From Berberis thunbergii (taxonomy: Eukaryota; Streptophyta; Magnoliopsida; Ranunculales; Berberidaceae), in the NCBI GenBank assembly GCA_003290165.1, contig QNQO01000601.1, positions 558,001 through 622,000 of the forward strand: a DNA stretch of 64,000 nt. Reading direction: 5' to 3'. The notes beneath the pieces were generated by a model. That model did no database searches and was not told the origin of the DNA. It saw nothing but the letters and a program-made list of their open reading frames with translations. This document shows positions 55,828 to 64,000 of this stretch, piece after piece (positions within the stretch are counted from its first letter, which is position 1; the number at the start of each line of letters is the position of its first letter). A program made the position numbers and the translations under genes.

Positions 55828-57396
55828 TGATGCGCTATTTTAGTAGCACACAACTTAATACCCTGCTTTGTGATTGTAGTATAGAATAAGTAGGGATCGT
55901 TCTGGACCGGGGATTAGAGGGCTTGCCAATTAACACTAAGAATAACTAAAAGACAACTAACAATCGAATTAATTAAATAATGGGGGACTGGATTTTCTAA
56001 ATTAAACTATAAAAATAACTACGAAAATTACTGAAAATATAATAAAACTAAAAGGATGGCAAAATGAGAAATCAGCTAAGGGTTTATCTCCACTCACCAA
56101 ACATATGTTCATAAATCAATCTTCAATAATCACTTGCTAACTCGTGAGACACAATGCTCAAGATTAACCGTGATAAACACTACATTAATCTTATTATTTT
56201 CCCAAGTTCGTTGAAGTAAACTAAGCGTCGCTTTCAAACTATTCTTATCATGCTATCTAAACAGGAATCACAAGTTAAACAACAATCTAAGATCATTAAG
56301 TTTTGTGGAAAATATGAACACTGACTAGGAAATTACAAGTATGATCAGCATCTTTTTCTTACCTAGGTTTTTACTTAACCTTACCAACGTTCCTTGGTAT
56401 TTACTACTTGTGAATACAAGATTATAACAATTAGGTGAAACTCTCATATACTCTAGTTCCAGATCCTAGCATACTTACTAAGTTGGCCACCTTAACAAAC
56501 ATACAAAGAAAAGTTCTTTATAAAGCAGTTAAGCAAAACACAATCACTAATAGCAAAGAAGATTAAATTCAATTAATTTATCAAACACATGTTCGAAACT
56601 TCGAATCCACCCCTAACTAAGAGAAATTTAGCTAGACATATTAATCATGTTTGAATAGCAATACATAATTAAATATCAAACTAAAATAAGTAAAAGATAG
56701 GAAAAAAAGGTTCAGAGATGAAAACGCTGTCGCTTGATCTGTGGTGGTACTGAGTGGACTGATGGGTTGCGAATAGCAGAAGAGATCCTCTTTCTCTTCG
56801 CGATCTGCTTCACTTATCTTCCTTCTCGATCTCTGCTTCTACTGTGAGATTGGACTGTGAATGTGTGGCGACGGAAGGGCGACGATCAGGGACATAGACG
56901 AGGGTTTATCGACGATGGTGCGAGAAGGTGATGGAAGCGATTGCTGGATGATGACGATGGGTGTGATGGAGGCGATTGCTAGATTGCGATGAATAGTGGA
57001 AGAAATGGATTTTGGTGGTGGTGTAACTGATGTTGCGAGGATGATTGCTGCTGTGAGGATGATGATGAAGCTGTGGTTGTGATGGCGAGGCGTGGTTTGC
57101 TGCGGCTGTGGATGAGGAGGCTATGGATGGCTGGCGACTTGTAGTGGTTGCAAGCGTGATTGCTCCAAGGCAGGTATCATTCCTTTTATAATTGTTTTCT
57201 TTGCGGTTTCCTTCTTTGCGTAGTTTCCCTTTGCAATTAGTATTTCTATTTTGTCAATTGGCTTCTATTGTGGAATCTTGTTATTGAAAACCTACACAAA
57301 CACGAAAATAACAATTAGTACCATAATTAACAAGTAATAGGCAAACATATATATAGAAATATGGTACTAAAAATAACATAATTATGTCCCCTATCA
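55828..57396 (-). repeat. 3' LTR of the LARD-like element (1,569 bp)
   Basis: In element orientation starts TGATAGGGGACAT and ends GCGCATCA. It includes a G-rich block of GATGG/TGGTGG-type sequence at about 56,870-57,150. About 90 percent identical by eye to the right copy over the shared 290 bp. Confidence 0.78.
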
Positions 57397-59485
57397 AAAT
57401 TTCCCCACACTTATCTTTTGCTATTCCTCGAGCAAATCCAAGAAACAAAAAGACTCAAATGACTCAATTTTTACTTTCCAACATTTGTTTAAGAGACTTT
57501 CAATGAATCATGACGTGTTAAGATTATTTGTAAACACAAGAATAAATCCACACCATTCAAAAATTAATACACGTTCATAGCAATGATATAGAAATTCACA
57601 ATTAGATCAATCCAAGTGACTGTGAAATTCAAGCGCGTGTCAAGAACAATTAACCCAAAAATCTCACTGGGTGCACTTTTTTTTTCACTGATTATTTGGT
57701 AAAATCACTCTTCCTATTCTAGTTATATGTGAGAGGATTGATGTAAAAGGGAAACAAATAGCTCACATATGATATAACAAGAAAGAAATGCATTTTCTAA
57801 TTTTTTTCTTCAGATATATGATCTCATCGAAGGAATGCTACTACTTGAATGCAAAAACTAGTGACACCATATGCTCATGCCTCATTCGAATCTCCACATC
57901 GTGACATTGCACGACAAACTCAATCAAAAGATCTTAATTTAGGTTGTAATGGGGCCAGGGGTCAAGGAAAGAGAAAGAACGGATATGAAATTTTCAAAGG
58001 GCTTGAAGAAATGGTGAAAGCATGCAATAAAATTAGAGACATTAGCAAATAATCATATGGTTCTAGACATAAGTGAAAAATGAAGAGGTGGCCCACTGAT
58101 AATGAAAAGCTTCAGCCATTATTTTGCATCTACTGAAAGAACTGAACTATATGTATGCTACTGTAATACTGAATGAATATAGACAAGTGCTTGTATCCCT
58201 TCTGAAACTTTGTAATAAATTTTTGTTTTTTTGTTTTTTTTTTTTTTTTTGTAACTCTTTCTTCTTGAACTGTCTACCACAAGGGTCTTCCCCCACACTT
58301 GTTTTTCAACATACCTTGAACCACAATAAAGTCTCTGCAAATCAAATTATGCTTCACTTTTCTTATTAGGTTAGGGATAGAAAATGAGGGTAATAAAACA
58401 AAATGTTTAATAACAGGCTCAACAGGGTTAACCTAAGGGAAATATATTATGGATCAGACTTATTTGGCAGTGATGGAAACTAGGTGCCTTTATCATGTCA
58501 AACATGTTATGCAATTCAATATGATGATTTGAACGAAGTCAATACAAGTTCTAGTGTTTAATTCTTAATTATGAAAGCAATCCAAATAGCAACCAAAACA
58601 AACAAAATTGAGATCATGCAACGAATTATTATTGACAAAAGGAATAAAAGATGACCTAACTAAAAACTCTCAAAATCAAAGGAATAATAGGCTCAAAACT
58701 CACATATGGGTTATAATGAGTTAAATTCAATTAAACATGCTATGAGTGCCAATTACTAAGTTGATTACATGTGAATTTGCATATGATGACCATGAATAAA
58801 CATTAACCAAAGAATAATATTAGATCTTAAATCATGTTTATAAATCACCTTAAAGTCAAACAATTAAAAACCAAATCTCATCATTGTGTTGAAAAATATC
58901 CTAAGAATTAAAACAATTATGAAATTTTTTTAAAATTTTTTATGACACTAATACCAACAAAGAAAATAAAAAGCAACATAATTTTTTTTGATGGATTGGC
59001 ACTTTTTATTTATTTATTTTATTAATTTTTTAAAAATAAAAACAACGTTTGTTCCCCCACACTTAAACCTAGCATTGTCCTCAATGTTAATAGATTATAT
59101 CACATGCAATGAAAGATTTAAAAGTGGAAAAAATAAACTACTAACAAATAAGCAAAAATAATGAAAATAAATAAAGGGATAGAGCATGCAAATATGATTG
59201 GGTTGCCTCCCAAGAAGCACTTGTTTTAACATCGTGCAGCCTGACGGTATCTGCAATTAATCATCATGGAGTGATATGTTCTCTATGTCATGCTCCAAAA
59301 ATGAACTCATAATAAGTTTTCTCAAGCTCCAGATCATATTATAATAAGTTCTCACTGAATCTCCTATTGCGCATGGTACCTGAGATAAAGAGAAGAAAAA
59401 AATTAATAAAAATAAAATTTTAAATTATTAAAAAACTAATAAGTAATCAACAATTTTACTAATCCCTGGCAACGACACCAAAAAT
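57397..59485 (-). other. Non-coding interior of the LARD-like element
   Basis: AT-rich. Open frames at 57,849-58,052 and 58,124-58,369 have no recognisable domains. The GTTCCCCCACACTTAAAC segment near 59,050 repeats the tract by the left LTR, and a poly-T run lies at 58,220-58,250. Such LARD interiors are usually conserved but untranslated. Confidence 0.6.
59463..59480 (-). promoter_or_regulatory. Primer-binding site of the LARD-like element
   Basis: TGGTGTCGTTGCCAGGGA on the minus strand, five bases from the right LTR. It differs by a few bases from the TGGCGCCGTTGCCGGGGA typical of Athila (tRNA-Asp type). Confidence 0.78.
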
Positions 59486-59785
59486 TGATGCACTATTTTA
59501 GTAGCACACAACTTAATACACTGCTTTGTGATTGTAGTATGGAATAAGTAGGGATCGTTCTAGACTGAAGATTAGGGGGCTTGCCAATTAACACTAAGAA
59601 TACCTAAAAGACAACTGACAATCTAATTAATTAAATAATGGGGGATTGGATTTTCTAAATTAAACAATGAAAATAACTACGAAAATTACTGAAAAGATAA
59701 TAAAACTAAAGGGATGACAAGATGAGGAATTAGCTAAGGGTTTATCTCCACACACTAAACATATGCTCATAAATCAATCTTCATA
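59486..59785 (-). repeat. 5' LTR of the LARD-like element, truncated
   Basis: Matches the first 290-300 bases of the left LTR (plus-strand orientation) and then changes to unrelated sequence at TCTTCA/TATTGG. The missing 1.27 kb indicates a deletion or an insertion boundary with the following Tat-like element. Confidence 0.8.
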
Positions 59786-59813
59786 TTGGCTTTGGTGAAT
59801 TTCAATTACAAGC

Positions 59814-61059
59814 TTGGGAGTCGTAGAGTGTCTTGATACTTTCAGTTTGATCTTGGTGAGTTTCTTAGTTGTCAGTGCATGCATATTTTTGTATGTCCCT
59901 TTTGCGATGTTGGTTCTGACGCGGTTTCCTTGTTTCAGGGAGGTTTGTTATTCTGTCTCTCTGCGAGGAAGAAAAGCAGATAGAGAGGGAGTTTCTCAAG
60001 CTCCTTTTGACATCCGTTGAGGAGGTCATAATGCCAGGCAATGTCGTACGCAATGGACTGCGGTGGTGTTCTCATAGTGTTTTCCCCTTGTCAGGTTCAC
60101 CAGCTGAGGGGGTTGTTGCTCGTTGCACGAGGAAGAGAAGTTTGGCTCTGCCCAGCCCTTCCAGGCTTGCTGACTTGGAGGCGAATGTACCTCCTGTCGT
60201 TGTTTCGAGGAAGAGGCAAACCCTAGTCAGGGCGGCCTCTCCCTTTGGTATGTTTCAGTCAGCATAGGCGACACCCTCTGAGGGTCGCGACCTTCCTCCA
60301 GACGCTTATGTTCCCTCGTTGACCTAGAAGGGGATGAAGTTGGGCCGCATGTTGATGTTTCGCGTCATCGCGGTTCCGCGACGTTTGCTCGTGCCCTTGA
60401 GTCGTACAGTCTTGTTTGCTGCACCCTGAAGCTCGTGGGAGGGTTCTTGCTTTGGAAAATACCTTTTCGAATCTGTGGATGTCATACTCGGATGTTTATT
60501 ATCGAGTGAACTCCCTGGATGGTCGGTAATCCTGACAATGTACCAAACCGCGAGGAAGTGAAGGCCACGACATTTGTCACTGTAGTCGAGGTTGCTAGTA
60601 TGAGAGCTCAGCTAAGGGCTGTCGAGTCTGATTTGGTGTCAACTTGTGCTGAACTGAGGTGGACCTGAGATGAATTAGAGCGCCTGGACCTAGCTGTGGA
60701 CAAGTGGTCTTTCGACCGTGAGGCTCAGGAAGTCAAAAGGAAGCGGGCGGACGCAGAATGGGCCATTGAATGGAGGAAGCTGGAGGCTGTAGTTGATGAG
60801 GGGCTTTACCGCGTTCTGGAGGATGAGCGATTGCTGGCGGAGGAGCGATCGCACTATGTAGCCTTGTTGGGTGCGAGAGGCCCTTAATTCCATCCGAGGT
60901 TATTCGGGGTAGACTGAACTTCTGGAGCTGATTAAAAGAGAGCACCCCGGTACTGACCTCGATTTTGCTCTCTATAGGAGGGCTGCCTTTGCACCGATTA
61001 ATCGAGGGGATGGCTCTGGCACCGCTAGACTAACTGATGAGGAGGATGCTTCTCCATGA
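59814..61059 (+). pseudogene. Antisense accessory ORF (aORF) remnant of a Tat/Grande-like element
   Basis: Plus-strand pieces, opposite to the neighbouring pol: CFREVCYSVSLRGRKAD (59,920), a basic segment with SRLADLEANVPP (60,170), and a coiled-coil run DKWSFDREAQEVKRKRADAE with LEAAVDEGLYR-like continuation (60,696-60,890). The end then reads ELLELIKREHPGTDLDFALY and stops at 61,057-61,059. This layout, with an ORF on the opposite strand between pol and the 3' LTR, is known for Tat-branch elements such as Grande. Function of such proteins is unknown. The frame is broken at least four times. Confidence 0.68.
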
Positions 61060-61204
61060 ATTGATTGTAACATCAATTCTTGGACGGACAATATATAGAT
61101 GTATTTTTTTTTAATGAAAGCACTATTTTTCCCCATATTGTCGTGTTTATTTTAGTAGCTTCGTAAATTGTAGAATTAGTACTCAAAATATACTGCTGCA
61201 CTGG

Positions 61205-62280
61205 GTTGCTGTCGTTGACCTTGTAAAAGATAAGGGTTGATCAGCAGAAATCATTGATGGTCAGTGGTTGACTGGGTTCCCTCGGTCATTGTTTGTAATG
61301 ACTTCCTAAGTCGTTTGTGGACAAGCGCTGACTATGCTCCTATTCATTCGGCCGTCGTTGCCTATGCAGGGCGAACTGGATGTTTTCCACTAGAAGTTGT
61401 CGTCATCAGTTCGCGAACTGACTAAGGTTTCCTGGTAAGTTTGACGATCATTGTTTGTTGGATAGCAATGATACCTCGGCGAGTCATTGTCATCAGTGGA
61501 CACGAGTTGACTAGACTCCCACTTCCTCGGCCGTCGTGGCTCGCGCGCATCGGACTAGGCTTTGGGCACCAGAAGCTGTTGTTATCAGTTGCAAACTGAC
61601 TAAGCTTTCCTGGCAAGTTTGGCGATCATAGTCTGTTGGAGAGCAATGATCCTTTGGCGAGTTGTCGTCATCAGCAGACAAGCATTGACTAGACTCCCAC
61701 TTCCTCAGCCGCCATGGCTTGTGTGCAGCGGACTAGGCTTTGGGCACTAGAAGCCATCGTCATCAGTCGCGAACTGACTAAGCTTACTTGGCAAGTTCAA
61801 CGATCATTGTCTATTTTGAGAACAATGATCCCTTGGCGAGTCGTCGTCATTAGCAGACAAGCGGTGAATAAACTCCCATTTCCTCGGTCGTCGTGGCCTA
61901 CGCATAGTGGACTAGGCTTTGGGCACCAAAAGACGTCGTCATCAGTCGCACACTAACTAAGCTTACCTGGCAAATTCGACGATCATTTCCTGTTTTGAGA
62001 TTAATGATCCATTGGTGAGTCATCGTCATCAGCGGACAAGCACTGACTAGACTCCCACTTCCTCGACCGTCGTGGCTCGCGCGTAGCAAACTAGGCTTTG
62101 GGCACCAGAAGCCGTCGTCATCAGCTGCAGAGAAACTAAGCTTACCTGGTAAGTTCGACGATCATTATCTTTTGGAAATCAATGATCATTTGGCGAGTCG
62201 TCGTCATCAATGGACAAGCGCTAACAAGATTCCCATTTCCTCAACCGTCGTGGCCCGCGAGCAGCGGACTAGGCTTTGGG
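61205..62280. repeat. Tandem array of about 178-bp monomers
   Basis: The marker GGACTAGGCTTTGGGCACC recurs near 61,551, 61,731, 61,909 and 62,086, with a last variant near 62,265, giving a period of 177-180 bp. Each monomer also has CGTCGTCATCAG, CGAACTGACTAAGC and ACTCCCACTTCCTCG. About five good copies plus one decayed copy on the left. The array sits between the antisense ORF and integrase of the Tat-like element, a place where such elements are known to carry tandem repeats. Confidence 0.93.
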
Positions 62281-62333
62281 CTGGTCGAGGGTTGTAATGG
62301 ACAACAATGGAAGTTTTTGTAAAAACAAATATT

Positions 62334-63905
62334 TTATTGATAATATGTTTTGAGATGCTCTACATTCCATGGTTGTTTAAGCCCGTTGCCGTCTGCGTCT
62401 TCCAACCAGTATGTCCCTGCCTGTTGATGTTGGGAACTCTGTAAGGTCTTTCCCAGTTTGGGTTTAGTTTTTCCCGCATTAGCTTCCTTGGTGTTCAACT
62501 GAGTCTTCTTGAACACCCAATTCCCCACCTTGAACTCGCGTGGTTTGATTTTCTTGTTGTAATATTGCGCCATTCGTTGTTCGTAGGCGTTATCTTGGCA
62601 GAGGCTAGATTCTGCTTTTCGTCAAGGAAGTCTAGCCCTACGCGCAAGGCTTCGTCGTTACCGTCTAGTCTGAACTCTTCCGTCAGAAGGTTGACACCTC
62701 GAGTTCTACTGGAATCATAGCTTCCGATCCGTATGCTAGGGCGAAAGGTGTCTATTCAGTAAGGGCTCTTTTAGTCTCTGATACGCCCAGAGTATCCCTG
62801 GTAACTCTGAAATCCATTTTTCTTTGGCCGCGTTGAGCTTTCTTTTGACAGCCTCAAGGATTGTTTGGTTGGTGACCTCTGTTTGGCCGTTGGCTTTGAG
62901 GTGCCGTGGCGATGAGAAGTGGTGATCGATCTTCAAGCTTTTGCACAGTTTCTTGACCTTATTGCCTTCGAACTGGGTTTCGTTGTCATTGACCAATATT
63001 CTGGGAATGCCGAATCTACAGACGATGGAGGTCCACATGAATTTCTCGATCTGGACTTGCCTTATTTTGGATAGGGGCTCGACCTCTATCTACTTGGTGA
63101 AGTAGTTGATAGCCACAAGAAGAAACTTTTTACCGATTGATGTCGAGAGTGGTCCAACGATGTTCATTCCCTATTGCGCAAACGACCATGGACTAGTTAT
63201 CGGAGTTAGTGGTTGGGCCGACATATGTGTGTATTGTGTGAACCTCTGACATTTGTCGCATTTGTGGACAATATCTTTGGCATCTCGCTGCATGGTCGGC
63301 CAACAATACTTTAGAGTTAGGGTTTTATAGGCGAAGGTTCCCCCGCTTGGGTGGCTCCCGCATATACTACCATGGATCCTACCTAGGACCTTGCTTGCCT
63401 CCGAAGGTGCTAGACATCGGAGCAGGGGTCCTGTTATTGATCTCCTATAATTTGTTGTTTAGGAGAGTGTATCTCGCTGCTCTGTTTTTGAGTCTTCTTG
63501 TTCAACCTTGTCGGTTGGTAGGATTCCAGTGGCTATGTATTCTAGTATCGGAGTCATCTAATTTGGCTGTGTTTTTGTGAAGCAGATATCTCTACTTTTT
63601 TCTTCATTGAGGCTCGATTGCTCTTGATATTCAATGAGGCCGCTAGATACTTCATTGGAGGTTGAGGGTTTTTTGGCTAGCTCGTCGACTCTTTTATTGT
63701 CGTCTCGGGGGCACTATGAGTTTGCAGTTTTTGAATCCGCCCATTATGCCAAGTACATTATGCCAATCTTGAATCGCTATATGCCGTTAGGCAATCTATT
63801 CCGATCCCTAATGCTAGCTTTATGTCAGACAGGAGGGCTTCATATTCGACTTCATTGTTTGAGGTGGGAAAACTGAGTTTGACTGCCTTCTCGAGGGTGA
63901 AGCCG
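62334..63905 (-). pseudogene. Tat-like pol remnant: RNase H, integrase, C-terminal domain
   Basis: From right to left on the minus strand: an RNase H segment (LEKAVKLSFPTSNNEVEYEA, about 63,800-63,895), an integrase zinc-finger region with CDKCQRF (about 63,220-63,260), and an integrase core at 62,736-63,150. The core has NIVGPLS and CRFGIPRILVNDNETQFEG, then LKANGQTEVTNQTILEAVKR. The post-integrase part (62,334-62,573) has PREFKVGNWVFKK and NGLKQPWNVEHLKTYY. The central Asp of the catalytic triad (NDNETQF) and the Glu (TEVTNQTI) remain. Frameshifts and stops make it dead. It belongs with the antisense ORF and the 178-bp array. Confidence 0.87.
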
Positions 63906-63915
63906 TTGGGGGAAC

Positions 63916-64000
63916 CACTACAACAAAAATGAGCATTTATAGCTTTTGAGAATAGCGGTTTTTACACAACTGCTATAAAATGCTATTGAAACAGTGTATA
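63916..64000 (+). mobile_element. Terminus of another CACTA element (cut by window end)
   Basis: CACTACAACAAAAATGAGC begins after the triplet AAC and is followed by inverted GCTATAAAATGCTAT-like words typical of CACTA subterminal regions. It is inserted in the RNase H region of the Tat-like element. The rest lies outside the window. Confidence 0.72.

Larger units (their letters stand above)
55828..59785 (-). mobile_element. Athila-derived non-autonomous LTR element (LARD-like), 3.96 kb
   Basis: A 280-290-bp direct repeat starting TGATGC(A/G)CTATTTTAGTAG occurs at 55,828 and 59,486. The left copy continues to CCCCTATCA (57,396) as a full LTR, and the right copy is cut at about 59,785. The minus strand has a primer site TGGTGTCGTTGCCAGGGA next to the right LTR and a GTGTGGGGAAATTT polypurine tract next to the left one. 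The 2.1-kb interior codes for nothing recognisable but has the GGTTGCCTCCCAAGAAGC and TTCCCCCACACTT words common in Athila-like non-autonomous elements. Confidence 0.82.

Overview
This window is nuclear DNA from a flowering plant, probably a eudicot. It is gene-poor and filled with nested transposable elements. The evidence is two L1-type LINEs, at least four Ty3/gypsy-related elements, a large CACTA element, hAT and Mutator-like elements with clean target-site duplications (TSDs), Helitron-like ends, nuclear copies of plastid DNA, and broken copies of plant genes. I see no confidently intact host gene, no rRNA operon and no CRISPR. The species cannot be named from the sequence.

Layout. 1-4.3 kb: weak gene remnants, including a short ORF with an RNase H1 N-terminal (viroplasmin-like) domain. 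4.3-8.3 kb: a head-to-tail array of eight Helitron-like units. 8.6-9.1 kb: a Tip100-like hAT MITE. 9.76-14.3 kb: a 5'-truncated LINE. 14.68-20.03 kb: a complete but disabled chromovirus on the minus strand, with LTRs, TSD and tRNA-Met primer site. 20.1-22.1 kb: hAT element A. 23.2-25.4 kb: a type-A response-regulator retropseudogene, split by a MITE that is itself split by hAT element E; E carries a piece of an oligopeptide transporter gene. 25.4-29.5 kb: a second, decayed LINE. 30.26-47.89 kb: one 17.6-kb CACTA (En/Spm) composite. It contains hAT element B (with fragments of two genes), another hAT, a WAT1-like exon, TNPA-like and TNP2-like remnants, hAT element C, a mosaic of plastid pieces (trnG, trnS, psbH, trnE, trnY, psbB, petL, petG) and a gypsy LTR-gag fragment. 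48.2-50 kb: a foldback element, a small Mutator-like MITE and a Pack-MULE-like element with a CFL1-like gene copy. 50.2-51.7 kb: a hAT element containing hAT element D. 52.5-55.8 kb: the 5' part of a Tat-like gypsy element. 55.8-59.8 kb: an Athila-derived non-autonomous LTR element. 59.8-63.9 kb: the 3' half of a Tat/Grande-like element on the minus strand, with an antisense ORF and a 178-bp tandem repeat. A new CACTA terminus starts at 63,916.

The genes do not form a pathway. The unifying theme is gene capture. Three classes of DNA transposon carry host exons, and one carries multi-locus plastid DNA including a full-length petL frame. Elements A-E share one 12-bp terminus but use two unrelated sets of subterminal repeats. 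Many nesting events can be ordered by their TSDs.
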